Of a DNA stretch of 64,000 nt, positions 23,367-35,444 are shown piece by piece (the stretch's first letter is position 1; each line of letters opens with the position of its first letter). The stretch covers positions 1,240,001 through 1,304,000 of the forward strand of contig NW_006917098.1 of assembly GCF_000516985.1 (NCBI RefSeq). The letters run 5' to 3'. The stretch comes from Pestalotiopsis fici W106-1. Its lineage: Eukaryota > Ascomycota > Sordariomycetes > Amphisphaeriales > Sporocadaceae. The notes under the pieces were generated by a model that saw nothing but the letters and a program-made list of their open reading frames with translations, did no database searches and was not told where the DNA came from. The position numbers and the translations under genes were made by a program.

Positions 23367-26300
23367 TTCGCGCTTGTCTCCTGGTTTTACTCGTTATTTA
23401 GTCGTGTTTGGGATACTTCCAAAGATGCAGTGAATAAAGAACGTCTTCTAGCACCAGATTGTGCGCTTCGTTCTTGGTCACAATGAAAATCACCTAGGTA
23501 GATAGATCCAGGACGCTTGTTAGCAGAGAGCAAGCTCTGCTGGGGATTGCCTCTGTCTACAACTGCGGGGTAAGAAAGGTCCTTCATGTTGTGAAACAGA
23601 CAAGTGAAAATTGCACCAACAAAATGTCAAGCATTCCCATACAGTATCAAGAATGGAAATAATTGGTTGTTTATTTCTCCGCTTCCAAGCGTTGGGCAGG
23701 CAAAGTGATGTGCGGTTCCGACTGCAAGGCATTGGTATCGGTGCGGAAGACGACGTTGGCCGCGCAGGATTATTCTCAACTCAACTCAGCATGAGCTTGC
23801 CCACACATACTTGACAATCGGCGTATCCATAAGGTCGATTGTGCCAGGCTGATATCACCAGAACTTTTGCTTAATAGGTGTGGTAAAATAACCTAAAGGC
23901 AGAACGCGAGAGTATAAGCCTGGCATATCAAGATAAGATTTACAGGTGTGTCACTTATATAGACGTCCCTTGATAAAAACAATTTGTTAATGTTCATCGC
24001 CTGTAAGTATGCGCGCGCGATCTGAGTGCGTAAGAGAGAAGGAGAGAACCTACTCACATTCAACTGTCTACGTCTTACCCAGACTGTAGTTGCAGGTGTT
24101 AACGTTTTTATTGTCGTCGCAGTTGCGATGGTGTTCAGTCTAGTGGAATCTGTGACTACAGCAGTGTTATTGGTGGTAGGCATTGTAATTGTCATCGTGC
24201 TAGCTCAACATCGTAGTCGTAGTAGAGGTGGATGCGATTCCCTATAGTGGCATCTATGACAATTCTCGTTGAAGTCGGTCCAGTCGATCTCGTGGTCTCT
24301 GCGAACAGTAGATGCAATGGAACTGCGTATAGTCGCATCCAAACCTGGCTCTTGCGCATTGGCGTTGCGATACTGAGTGACATATGCCACCTTGTAGCCA
24401 TTGCCAGCTTGACCATCTCTGTGATTTTACTCCTAGCCATCTTCGACATCACCATCATCATTATAATGTTAGTCGACGTAGTAGCTGCCATCAACATTAT
24501 CACCACTGAGGCCCGTGTTACCGCTGCCGGCGACATGTGCGCCGGCACTTTTGCCATGAGCTCTATCCCAATTACCAAATCATCTTAATGAATAACAGGT
24601 CGCAAAGATAATAGACAATTTTGTTTGTGCCGAATGGAGAGCTAAGACCTCAGTAACAAGAAGGGGTAAACGAATAGATAGATGTTAGTATTGCTGCTAC
24701 TGAGGCATTAGCCAAGGCTATTATCGTTGATAGAAAGAGACGCCACAGTCCTTTTGACCACTAACATAAATTAATCACAACAAATATCAATTAGCTGAAT
24801 TGTCGGCCAGGCGAACGGTGAAGGCAGAGAAGAAATACTTGATGGCCAGCTTGGATGTGTGAAAGATTAGCTTATATGTCTCTACAGTGTTGGAGTCAGG
24901 ATTCACAATCATCTCCCTATTTGCAAGCATTCGTAATGTCCCTGCCGCTGTAAGATAATTATGATGCACCGAAATGTTTTCATGGGCCTATTGGAACAAT
25001 TGAGATTTTGGCGATATACATTGGCGGTATTACCTTTAGCATTCGCAATACAGATGACGCTGGAACAAGCAATGCAATATCACTACGACGGGGGGCTGAG
25101 CATCCAGCAATGATAAGGCTGAGCACATAATGGGCTGTTGAGGGAGGGCGGTGGCCTTTTGGATCTGCTGGAAGTGCTGGCAGGTCAGAGTATATTTCAC
25201 TCAATTACACACGTATGCATGTGCGCGAGACGCGTCGTCCATATCCCGATCCGATGGCACCCGTTGTATCCCTGTCCCGGCGACGGTTGGCCCTACATTC
25301 GCCCATGTTCGCAAGGACAGCATCCGACAACTTTTTGTGCGTATGACGAGTAGTATTGCTTTTGATCTCGTGACCTGCGTGCCGAAGCCGAACAATGATT
25401 CGCGGTCATCGGCCGGGGGTGGGAATCTCGTCTCGCATGTCGTAAGGAGCGGTACATGACCACACGGGGAGCAACTGGGGATTTCCAGCAGCAAGAAAAG
25501 ATGCGGGTGAAGAGGCGCCGAGAAGACGCCGGGACCCGATTCTTTTCTCCTCCCCCCAGAAAACCCGCTTTGACTCCGCGATTTGTTCGTTTTTTTTGTG
25601 GTTCGCAAACCCCAGGCTTCAGCTAATCAGGTCGGTCAGAGCTGCCAGTTGCTCAAAGCCTACCTTGACTTTTGCAAGACGAGAGAATTGTTTGAATGAC
25701 CATGACGTCAGTCATCGTGCTCAGGTCCGCTTATAGCTTCGGTCGGGTTTCCGAAAGAGGCAACCCGAAAGAGCCCCAAAAGCGGATTTTCTGAGCGAGC
25801 GACATGGGGCTCGATCCTTTTTGATTTGAATTCGAGGATTTTAGTTCAAATTCGATCTGGTAAAGACGCGGCTCAAGAATAAAGTGACCGTGTACCTGAC
25901 AAAAGAGACCAATGCCAACTACAGCTTTTCACATGAGTAGTGCATGTACTTAGGGTATTCAGAGTAGTATTGTACTTTTTAGAGCACCATTGTGCTGAAC
26001 TACCACCCCGAAATGTCTTGGTAAACTCCGGGATATATCCTTTTTCATTGCGGCTCTGAAATCGAGCCAAAAAGACTCTGTGGATCCTTTATCCAATCAC
26101 CATCGGCAACTTGCAAGATACCATTACCTGTCTCTCGTAAGACAACTGGATACATACAGAGAAAAAGTCGGTCACTTATGCTAGCGCCGGCAGCCTCGTT
26201 AATAAGAAAAGAATAAGAAAAGGCCTCGGACACAATGTACAAATGGGTTAATTTGCTACATAGTGTACACTACACCAGCGGACCCTCCCACCCATCCCAA

Positions 26301-26862
26301 ACAACCATCCCAACCAACCATCAACATGGATCACAAGCAAGGAGTTGCGGTATGGAGTCGAGAATTGTGGATCTAGTGCCGCCCACAATATGCATCCCTT
26401 CTTCCTATCATGCCTATGCATCATCAAGTTGGTTGGGTTTCGTACAAGGCGTAAACTGGGCAGACTGAACAAGTGCCATCTGCCATGGGCAAGGCCCAGG
26501 TGTGCTTTTTCGGGATGATGTGAGAAAAGATCGACATGCATGCTTGCCGTAAATTATATTACCAGCCAAGACTAGTCGAACGGTCAAGAGCCTTGGCGCA
26601 TCCATGGACCGCGATGAATTATTATGACGGAGTTTGCGAGAGGGAAAAAAAGAAAGCGAGTGAGAGACACGGTGATGCTCCGTCGTAATAGATACAAATA
26701 CTCGCCGCCATCCGCGTGTTCGCCTGGCTGGTATTGAAGACGATCTTTCGATAGACTCTCCCTTTTATCACTTTGTTAGTGTTTTCTGCTTTGCAGTCCT
26801 CTTGATCGCATGAGAGACTCATAGTTGCCCCATCTGAAATCTCACTTGGACTGAAAGCAACC
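23367..26862. other. Gene-poor, partly A/T-rich stretch, about 3.5 kb
   Basis: No intact gene is supportable. At 24192-24588 both strands are open. The minus strand reads as Asn/Asp/Gly-rich text with in-frame stops (see findings), possibly a decayed gene. Around 24787-25204 two short minus-strand frames face a GTAATA donor, but the join does not keep frame. The right third (about 26-26.86 kb) should hold the promoter and leader of the transporter gene, with a pyrimidine-rich segment and the start ATG at 26863. No RNA gene was seen. Confidence 0.45.
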
Positions 26863-28673
26863 ATGAAGAAGTACTTTGGCCTACGGGGCAAAGCCCTCAA
26901 CTATGCCGTTGGTATCATAGCAGGATGTGACTTTCTGCTGTTTGGTTATGGTAAGCATCAAATAACAAGTATACCACTAAAATTCAACATGCTGAACGCA
27001 AAAACAGACCAGGGTGTAATGGGAGGTATCCTCACCATGACCCAGTTCCTCTCCGTGTTCCCGGACATCAACCCTGACGAGGAGGGCATCACGAGAGAGC
27101 TCGAGTCGACGCGCGCGACCAACCAAGGCATCGCCGTGGCCGCCTACAACCTGGGCTGCTTCCTGGGCGCCGTCATCACCATCTTTATCGGCAACCCCCT
27201 CGGACGCAAGCGCATGATTATGCTCGGCACCTCCATCATGGTCGTGGGCGCCATCCTGCAGGCCTCGGCAACCACCCTGCCGCACCTCATTGTCGGGCGC
27301 ATCATTACCGGCCTGGGCAACGGCGGCAATACTTCGACCATTCCGACCTGGCAGTCCGAGACGTCGCGGGCGCACAAGCGCGGCAAGCTCGTCATGATTG
27401 AGGGCGCCTTGATCTCGTGCGGCATCATGATTTCGTACTGGATCGACCTGGGCTTCAGCTTCCTCGACGGCACCGTGGCCTGGCGCACGCCCCTCGCCTT
27501 TCAGATTGTCTTTTGTGTCATCATCCTGTCTACCATCTGGGGCCTGCCCGAGTCCCCGCGCTGGCTCATCCTCAAGGGCCGCGAGGACGACGCCCGCGAC
27601 GTTCTGGCCGCGCTGGCCGACACCGACATTCACGACAAGGAGGTCGAGAACGAGTTCATGGCCATCAAGGACGCCGTTGTGGAAATGAGCAAGGGCTCCT
27701 TTGCCGACTTGTTCACCATGGGCAAGGAGAGAAACTTTCACCGCATCGTGCTGGCTTACACGAACCAAATGTTCCAGCAGATCAGGTACAGTCTCTCCAT
27801 TTGTGCACTTGATGAATTCTTAGACTAATTTTAAATACTAGTGGTATCAACCTCATCACCTACTACGCACCTGTCATCTACTCGGGTCTTGGCATGTCGG
27901 CTTTCCTATCGAGGCTGCTAGCTGCCCTCAATGGCACCGAGTACTTCCTCGCCTCCTGGCCGGCCGTCTTCCTCGTCGAGCGCGTGGGCCGTCGCAAGCT
28001 CATGCTCTTTGGCGCCGCTGGTCAGGCCGCCACCATGGCCGTCTTGGCTGGTGCAAACTCGCAGCCTGATAACTCGAGCTGCCAGATTGCCGCCATTGTG
28101 TTCCTGTTTGTCTTTAACAGCTTCTTTGCTGTCGGTTGGCTCGGTATGACTTGGTTGTACCCGGCAGAAATTGTGCCCTTGAGAATCAGAGCACCTGCCA
28201 ACGCCCTGTCGACTTCTGGTAAGTTTTCAAATCGGGTTTGAATTGATCTTGATATATGAGGAACTGGGCTAACATGTTCCCTAGCCAACTGGATCTTCAA
28301 CTTTCTCGTTGTCATGATCACACCAATCGCCTTTGATTCGATTAGCTACAACACGTACACAATCTTTGCCGTCATCAACGCCTTCATGGTGCCGTCCGTC
28401 TACTTCTTCTACCCAGAGACGGCGTACCGGTCGCTCGAGGAGATGGACACCATCTTCCACAAGGCTCCCGGAGCCAAGGGCTGGCTCAGCGTCGTGGGCG
28501 TCGCCCGCCGCGAGCCCCGCCGCTACGGCAAGCACGGCGAGCTGCTCATTGAGTACGAAAAGACGGACGAGCACAAGGCCCACGTCGGCCACGTCGATTA
28601 CCCTAGCGATGGCCAGCCCTCGCCGGATGCCGAAAAGGCTCGCAGTGGTGGCGTCCTTGGTTCTGACCTCTAA
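26863..28673 (+). CDS. MFS sugar transporter (sugar porter family)
   Basis: Exons 26863-26950, 27008-27785, 27842-28218 and 28285-28673 give 543 residues. The protein is a plasma-membrane sugar/H+ symporter or facilitator of the Hxt/Stl1/lactose-permease group. Visible signatures are GYDQGVMGG in the first helix region (completed by the first splice), NPLGRKRMI (loop 2-3 motif), GLPESPRWLILKGR after helix 6, QQISGINLITYYAPVIY in helix 7, VGRRKLMLFG in loop 8-9, and the PETAYRSLEEMD motif after helix 12. Twelve hydrophobic segments fit the length. The substrate cannot be read from sequence; STL1-like polyols, hexoses or disaccharides are all possible. The exons are much more G/C-rich than the flanks. 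Intron sizes are 56-66 bases. Confidence 0.92.
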
Positions 28674-29103
28674 ATGTTGGTACCGCTTTTTGTTGGTTCG
28701 ATACATGCGAACTTTCTTTTGGGATGTTACAATAGATTGGAGGAGTATATGAATTAGCCTGTGAGCTCCTCGGATTGAGCCCGGCAATGAATGAACGATG
28801 GAAGAGGAGAAGAGTCCGTTGTGGGACCACAAAAGGTGAACAAACGCCTTGCTATGCATTTTTGCTAAATCATGAATGAGATACCCCTTTGCCCTTGCAG
28901 TTATACTGTCTTCTTGGTGCATCTGAATTTGACCCTAAACCATCTGCCATGTGCATGTTACATGTATGGTGATCCAAGCCAGGTATAATGGTTTCGTCGC
29001 CCTCACGGATACAGTAATCGTCGGTCCAGACGAGAGCATCGAGAGGCCATGTGTACATCTTCTTCCTTTCTCCACACTATCCATATGCGAGGGTCCTCCC
29101 AAC
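28674..29103. other. Intergenic: convergent 3' ends
   Basis: The 430 bases between the transporter stop and the UBC7 stop hold both 3' untranslated regions. Nothing else is seen. Confidence 0.5.
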
Positions 29104-29696
29104 TTATAGACCCAGCATCCTCCGCACACCATCGCGGACCTTCTTTTCGTACTCGGCCCGCTGGTTGCGCCACATCTTGGCTGCCTCGACATTGGCGGGC
29201 GATTCGTCGTTGGGCTCGGCCAGCATGCTCATGACCGAGATGAGAATCTTCTCGACGCTCTGGATCGGGCTCCAGCGCTCCGACGCATGCTCGTAGTGGT
29301 TCGGGTCGTCGCCTGGCGGGTGGAGGATCGATATGCAGACCAGGCCGCTTGGGTAGACTGTATTTGGGGCAATCAGTTAGCCCTTTCTCTCCTAGTTTCC
29401 AGAACCCCCGGTACTGCCACCCGCAAGTGAGAGTGCCTCCGACTTGTCTTACCATTTGGGTGAAAGATCTCGCCCAGGAACTTCATGCTCGGTGGCGCGA
29501 GTGGGTAGTCCTTGGGGAACTTGAGCTCGGCAGGAAAGACGCCGCCCTCAAAGGGGGTGCCTTCCGGGCCCTGGATCAAGGCCTCCCAGTGCAGCAGGTC
29601 GTCTTCTGACACTGGTCCTGCCGTGATGCCATCTGGTGGGTTGTTGGTGAGCGCGCGATACTCCTGAAGGAGCCGGCGGTGGGCGGTCGACGCCAT
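29104..29696 (-). CDS. UBC7: Ubiquitin-conjugating enzyme E2, Ubc7/UBE2G2 type
   Basis: Exons 29453-29696 and 29104-29357 give 165 residues, the same length as yeast Ubc7. The enzyme accepts ubiquitin from E1 and, recruited to the ER membrane by Cue1-like proteins, works with RING ligases of ER-associated degradation. The UBC fold is complete: FHPN motif, then after the splice [13 protein letters not shown] with the catalytic Cys at residue 89. The acidic loop insertion characteristic of Ubc7/UBE2G ([16 protein letters not shown]) follows, then [30 protein letters not shown]. The insertion and the C-terminal GL separate it from Ubc4/5-type E2s. The 95-base intron splits the codon for Val82. 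A TATA-like run lies at 29772-29785, 76-89 bases before the ATG. Confidence 0.95.
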
Positions 29697-30653
29697 TTGG
29701 GAGGAGGGTTCTTTGGTTGGAGTGACCGGTGTGATTCTTTAGAATTTCGAGCTATCTGGTCGCGACAGTCGGTATATATATATACAAGGAATTTGGCGTC
29801 TTCGAGATCGCAGGAGAAGAAGTACGAGGTCCCAATCCGGAACAGAGGTCAATGTCTGGTTATGGAGTGTAAGAAGTAAAGGTTGGAAGGGCGGCTGGTG
29901 ACACAGCGATAAGAGAGCCCACCTGCGTGCCGAGCGTGCGGCTCATCCCAACCCCACTAACACCCCGCGCTATTGCACAAGCATCGTGGCAACGTGGTTG
30001 GGGTTGGAAAGAGTCGCAATCTACGTACTATACGTACTACGGTGGGTTATTTTGGATAGGTACACAGACTTGGCCAAAATCAACCCAGCGTCATTTGCTT
30101 TTGCTTTCCTGCAGCTGTGACTACAAGTTCTATATACATGGAAATGCTGAGGTAAGTACAAAGTCTATTCAAGTTGTTATTACCCTGACGCATTTGTATC
30201 TGGAATGCACGGAGCACGAATACAAAACGGATTGAGAAAGGAAAAGAAAACTATCAAGTTATAGAACTATTCTCCATTCATAAATGATCCTGCGATTTGT
30301 ATAGTGACGAGCATGAAAAGAGCAGTGTGATATTCTCCAGGAAAACTAAATAACACAGAGCAACTTCTGCGATTATAGTCCAACGGCCAATCTAGACCCG
30401 CCCCAAAATGGTCGCTCTACTCCAGGGTCCTATCGGGTGCACGAGCCGCTATCCAGACAGTGCACTCAAAATTTCTGGTCTTCTCTTGGGTCTTTCTCGG
30501 TCGTCATATTTGCAGGTGCCAAACTCATTCTGTTGCCATCATCGCACAGCATCATTTCAATCGGGACGCTGAAATTATTTACAATTCTTCTTTCTGTATC
30601 CTGAAACATACATCTAGATCTATAGATTTGACCTCAAACAACCTCAAATCAAC
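29697..30653. other. Divergent intergenic region of UBC7 and the TPR gene
   Basis: About 960 bases lie between two divergent starts. A TATATATATATAC run at about 29772-29785 is well placed for UBC7 on the minus strand. The right part ends in an A/T- and CA-rich leader before the ATG at 30654. No gene was found in between. Confidence 0.5.
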
Positions 30654-32333
30654 ATGTCGAAGAGGCCCAAGGCTTTTCTCAAGCAGCAGGCAAAGCCTAA
30701 GCAGAAGAAGGAACAGGTACAAACGGACATAACCCATAACGTAAAATGGCATTTTGAGACACCCTGCTAACTCAGACTAGACCTTCAATTCTGCAGATGA
30801 CTGGCTCCAAGGTGAGTAAATATGTATGCACAAGAAAGAACACAATTATTGATACTGACACATAAATAGCCGGTGTTGATTATGAAGAGGCCGCGGGCAA
30901 GTGGCGAGCGGGTGATAGCGCCAAGTCAATGAGATTCTTCCAACGCTCAATCGAGGCCTACGACCAAGGACTCAAGGCATTTCCTTCCAGCTTGGATCTT
31001 GCCTACAACAAGTAAGAGTGTCTCTGCCTTTCATAACATTGTACTCCAATCTTGCTAACGGGCGGTTAGGGCTCGCGTTTTGCTCGAGGTGGCAACACAC
31101 CCAATCTTGGTGGAACAGATCAAGGGCCCACTCATCAACACCCTCCGCGAGGCACTGGATGCCCACCGCTACGCCCTGAAATTAGACCCTGATAATGCAG
31201 ATGCTCTTTTCAACACGGCCCAGGTTCTAACCAGTATTGCCGAGGAGGTTGCCAACGATGATGATGCGCCAAACCAGGAAGCATTGAAGCTGCTCCACGA
31301 GGCTTCTGATCTGCAGGCAAAATGCTACTCGATTCAAGAGATGAAGCTTCAAGAGAGCATTGAACAGGAACGTCTGGCCAACGAGCAAGCTGCCAGCATA
31401 GAGACAGAGAGTGAGGCAGCCGCTGCCCCGGCCGCCGAAGAGTCGCATGACCACGAGTCCCACGACGATGAAGAGGACGAGCAATGGTTCACAGTCGTGG
31501 AGCCCGTTACACGCGACAGTCTCATCGATACACTGGTTGCTCAGCTCAACACCCTCACTACCTTCTGTAGCATCTTGACAGACAATCCTGAGATCGCCCC
31601 ACCTGCAACGCTACCCATGATCGAAGAACACTCTACCCAACTTGTTCAAAAGATCCCGTCGCTAGTGCAAGACAAGCCGGAAAGACTGCAGGAGATTTCC
31701 TTCTCAAAGGCCAACTTTGCCTCTGTACTCCTGGAAGCTGGTTTCAAGACGGGCAAGGTCGATGCTGCAACATACAAGAAAGAGCGCGATGCCGCCTTCA
31801 ACGTTCCAGAGCTCGTGTCAAACGGCACGGCAGAGATTATGCTGTCCAATGCACGATCACTGCTTTCATTCAACTCGGCATTGGCTGATGTTTATTCAAA
31901 CGAGGGAGCGCTCCGATGGAATGCTTTGACCGAGAGTATCCAACACCTTGCCACGGCATCGAAAATCCAAGGCATTGAACAGTCCGAGCTGGCCTTGACT
32001 CACCTTTTGCGGGGAGATGCGAACCTGTTCCTATACGCTCTTGCATTGCCTCCGGTATCGCACCAGTCCGCCATCACCAACGCAGCTAATCTGGCCAAGA
32101 ATGCCGAGGTGTTTTACCGCAACGCGAGCAAACTCTCAGGCGCTCGGGAGGAAAAGGCCGTCGCAGCCTTGCGCTCAACGGTCTCGCAGCATCTGCAACA
32201 ACAGGTGGCACAGGGCACTCCACTCGACATCGGTGCGATAGTGAGTTCGAGCCCAAGCGGCCCGCAATGGGCTGTAGAGCAACTCGAGGACATGGTGGCA
32301 GAGGGATTGCTGCCACAAAGTTTAACGATCTAG
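30654..32333 (+). CDS. TPR-like repeat protein, conserved in fungi
   Basis: Exons 30654-30716, 30781-30811, 30870-31011 and 31070-32333 give 499 residues. The N-terminus is Lys/Gln-rich (MSKRPKAFLKQQAKPKQKK), followed by DDWLQAGVDYEEAAGKWRAGDSA and two TPR-like helical pairs up to about residue 145 (RFFQRSIEAYDQGLKAFPSSLDLAYNKARVLLE, then DAHRYALKLDPDNADALFNTAQVLTS). An acidic/His linker (AAEESHDHESHDDEEDEQ) separates these from a helical C-terminal half. The second exon is only 31 bases. Three short introns crowd the first 420 bases, and each join preserves frame and the recalled family sequence. Such proteins are widespread single-copy genes in ascomycetes. The molecular role is unknown to me; scaffolding or chaperone adaptor work would fit TPRs. 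Confidence 0.85.
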
Positions 32334-33308
32334 AGTAGAATGAAATAAATATTTCTTTGAGAGAGTTTGATCTGCAGCAGGCTTGAATGCCTAGTTTCAT
32401 AATGACATTACACTAAAATCTCCACAGATGAGCCTGATCACCATCCTGTCTCGATAGTGGCCTACAGGAAACATGGATAAACATAATATATATTTCCCTA
32501 TTTGGATAATTATGGGAGGACCAGAAAAGCTCCATGTAAATCCCAACATCATATTTAGGAAGCATGAGCCAGAATATAGGCCTTGACGTAATGTCTATTT
32601 CCTTTCCTCTTAATTCACCATGCTATGCACAATCCATTAAACTTAAGTATGACACTCGACTACACTCAGTAAAATAAGCCAATTTTTATATATATCGCTA
32701 ATCGATTCTTGAATCCGATTTATTACAATTCGAGTAAAAGCTCTTGCAGTTATCAGTCAGCAATTATATAAGCGGTTTAAGTGAGAGCTGACGCAAGGCT
32801 CAGTTGCACCCAGGAGAAATGCTTGTACCATCTGGTTAACAACATCTGGAAGAAAGAAAAGCAATGGAAGTTCTAGCCCCATGGCCCAGCCAATCATTGC
32901 TCTATGGTGCCGTACACCATTTGCTAGGCCAATTACGGTAGTCGCACAGATCTGAGCCCTCGCTAATTTGTTACTTGAGTTACAGAAAAATGCACCCAAA
33001 TGACCAGGCTTCGCATTATGCACTAAGCCACACACCTTTGTGGTACATATCATTTTAGGTAGCCATTCGACCCAACACAGCCAAGGCATAATCGGTGTCG
33101 TACAGAAATGAGGGGGAAAAGTGTTACTCATAAGTGTCTCGTTGACACCCTTTTCTCCCCGCCCGTTTGCTGTTAGGGCAGATACCCCCCCCATGCAAAC
33201 CCGATTGATGCTCCATACTGCGTTTTTACTTCTAGCTCGCCGATTTCAGACGTCCCCAGACCATTCTCTTACGACGGAGCAAAAGCAAAGTCGTGCAGAC
33301 TTTCAAAG
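32334..33308. other. Intergenic, A/T-rich, about 975 bases
   Basis: The left two thirds are A/T-rich with ATATAT runs. A 145-codon minus frame (32757-33194) shows no family and no ATG-supported context. The last 100 bases precede the HET gene and end in GACTTTCAAAG before its ATG. Confidence 0.5.
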
Positions 33309-35444
33309 ATGAGTGCCGACGTTATTCACGCGGCCGGGCAGGAGCCGGCGAAGGGTTCTACATTGGAATACGACCGTTTCGAAGATGCCTCGGAAGAGAT
33401 ACGACTTGTGGAAATTGTTCACCACACAGACCAATGTCTCAAACTGAAGTTGCGCAAATTCAAAATTGCCAATGCTCCAGAATACAATGCGATATCGTAT
33501 ACGTGGGGTGATGCAGGAGTAACGGTCGAGATCATCGTCAACGATCAGACGAAGCATATCACACGAAACTGTCGATTCGCCCTCGAGCAAGTTCATTGGC
33601 ATAGTCATCTGAATCAACCGCACCCAGTCTACTTCTGGATCGATTCGATTTGTATCAATCAGGATGATGACGAGGAGAAGAAGCACCAAGTTGCAATGAT
33701 GAGTCGCATCTATACACAAGCAGTCAAAGTGTTGGCTTGCATAGGCGACCACCAAGACAACAGCGAAGATCTTGCCACGACCTTGGCGGCAGCGAGGGAT
33801 TTTGCTGAGCAATGCAAAAACGGGCAATACTTTTCTAATGCAGAGAAAAGTTGGTCCAGGATAAATGATAAAACCACATTGGGTGCGGTTAAATCGTTTA
33901 TTTGTAACACGCTTGAACGTAAAGACGGTGGAGAATTGTTGATGAGAAGGTTTTTGGATACATTTTACGATTTCTCAGCACGTCAATATTGGACACGGCT
34001 CTGGATTATCCAAGAAGTAGCGGCATCAAAACACCTCGAAGTTCTATGTGGCTTCGATAAGTTTTCAAGACCGGACATCTTTCTACTTGACTGGATTGCC
34101 ACTTCTTATAGGTGGTCTTTCTATGTTCGCATCAACGCTCCCAGAGGTTCATTCTACAACAGTAACATGACTTCCTTCGATCGTGACGACGCCTTCTCGT
34201 TTCTCACATTTGTTCTAAACCGCAATTCGAAAGATCGAATCCCAGCTATAGACATATTCTCCTCGAGGATCCAATTTGGATGTTCACGACCGGAAGACCG
34301 AGTATACGGCATGTTGGATCTGGTAGAATGGCCCAATGTCGAGCCCTCTATCAAACTCGAACCAGTCTATGGGCCGTGTGCCAATATGGATGTAGCTGAA
34401 TATTTTCTCAGCTATGTCGACTACACATATCGCCAATATCCACCAATCTTTAAGGGACTCGAGATCTCCCATGACTTGAGTAAGATGGAGACACTAATCA
34501 AGGATCGATCTGTTGAATTACCGACACCTCAAGCCACACCAGGAAAGTACTCGACACGGATGTACGATCTTGACATAAACAGCTGCGAAATTTTGTCCAG
34601 AAAAAATATGGACAGGCTCACTGCGGAACTAGTTCGCATCAAGACCACCACTCGCGACTTCCATCCAACAACTGATATGATCAACAATGCACCCCAGTTG
34701 TTATACTCGGAGTCTGACATCGCGGGTTTACTTTGCAGTAAAGCCCGAGAAAACGATTTGATAGTCAAGACTCCCTTTTCAAAAGGGCTTCTTGTGTTAC
34801 GGGAAACCGGAAATTCCAACGAGTACGATATTATTGGACAAGGGTTGTTGCTTGCAGGATTTGACTTCCCTGAAACACGGCTACTGCTTGTGGAAACTCG
34901 CGAAAGATATGCGAATGAATTGATCAACCACTACATTCGTCTGATGTGGATTCAAGCGGATTTGGGGACTGGGGCATCTGATAGATACGAATTTCGACGC
35001 GAAAACCTTTACAGGGAACGTTTTGCAGGCTGTCTCGATGTGCTTCAAAAATATTATGGAGTGAGATTAGAATCATCAGTCCATGAAGAAGAACCACAAC
35101 CGAGCATGATATCGGAAGAAATATCATCAAGCACCATTGGATTCGGTGACGATCTCTTCGAGCAGCCTCATCCTGAGAAAAGAGGGCAGCACGTTTTGAG
35201 CCAGATTAGAAGCCTTTTGAGACGCTTTGAGGAGATACAAAGGATTGCAAAGCAGGACAAGCAAAGTTTAGACCAACAAGGTCGGAAAATTGGCTGGAGA
35301 CAAACTTTCATTTTGAAGCTTGAGCCACTCGAGATGTTGCTCCTGGCGTGCCAGGATCTGGAGAAAGACGGAACCCGCAATGAGGATAAGATGATGGGGA
35401 GACTCAAGACCAAAGTGTACGGCACAGTTATTGCCGAGGACTAA
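33309..35444 (+). CDS. HET domain protein (heterokaryon incompatibility type)
   Basis: A single exon encodes 711 residues. HET domains are TIR-related modules that trigger cell death when non-self is detected at cell fusion. The three typical blocks are present in order: EYNAISYTWGD (about residues 58-68), YFWIDSICINQDDDEEKKHQVAMMSRIY (about 108-135), and after a variable stretch YWTRLWIIQEVAASKHLEVLCG (about 227-248). SRPEDRVYGMLDLVEW further on is also common in HET proteins. The C-terminal 350 residues carry no recognised effector or repeat domain. A Gln/Lys-rich amphipathic stretch at about residues 630-665 may be a coiled coil. The lack of introns is common in this family. Its trigger and partner are unknown. 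The neighbourhood is rich in other recognition-type genes. Confidence 0.92.
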   Translation: MSADVIHAAGQEPAKGSTLEYDRFEDASEEIRLVEIVHHTDQCLKLKLRKFKIANAPEYNAISYTWGDAGVTVEIIVNDQTKHITRNCRFALEQVHWHSHLNQPHPVYFWIDSICINQDDDEEKKHQVAMMSRIYTQAVKVLACIGDHQDNSEDLATTLAAARDFAEQCKNGQYFSNAEKSWSRINDKTTLGAVKSFICNTLERKDGGELLMRRFLDTFYDFSARQYWTRLWIIQEVAASKHLEVLCGFDKFSRPDIFLLDWIATSYRWSFYVRINAPRGSFYNSNMTSFDRDDAFSFLTFVLNRNSKDRIPAIDIFSSRIQFGCSRPEDRVYGMLDLVEWPNVEPSIKLEPVYGPCANMDVAEYFLSYVDYTYRQYPPIFKGLEISHDLSKMETLIKDRSVELPTPQATPGKYSTRMYDLDINSCEILSRKNMDRLTAELVRIKTTTRDFHPTTDMINNAPQLLYSESDIAGLLCSKARENDLIVKTPFSKGLLVLRETGNSNEYDIIGQGLLLAGFDFPETRLLLVETRERYANELINHYIRLMWIQADLGTGASDRYEFRRENLYRERFAGCLDVLQKYYGVRLESSVHEEEPQPSMISEEISSSTIGFGDDLFEQPHPEKRGQHVLSQIRSLLRRFEEIQRIAKQDKQSLDQQGRKIGWRQTFILKLEPLEMLLLACQDLEKDGTRNEDKMMGRLKTKVYGTVIAED

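Noticed and set aside
24787..25204. Two short minus frames around a GTAATA donor and TTACAG acceptor
   Set aside because: The obvious splice does not preserve a reading frame and no family is recognised.
26977..27768. 263-codon minus-strand frame opposite the sugar transporter
   Set aside because: It is an antisense shadow of a G/C-rich coding exon; the plus strand carries clear MFS motifs.
32757..33194. 145-codon minus frame before the HET gene
   Set aside because: It has no similarity to anything I know; composition and position suggest chance.
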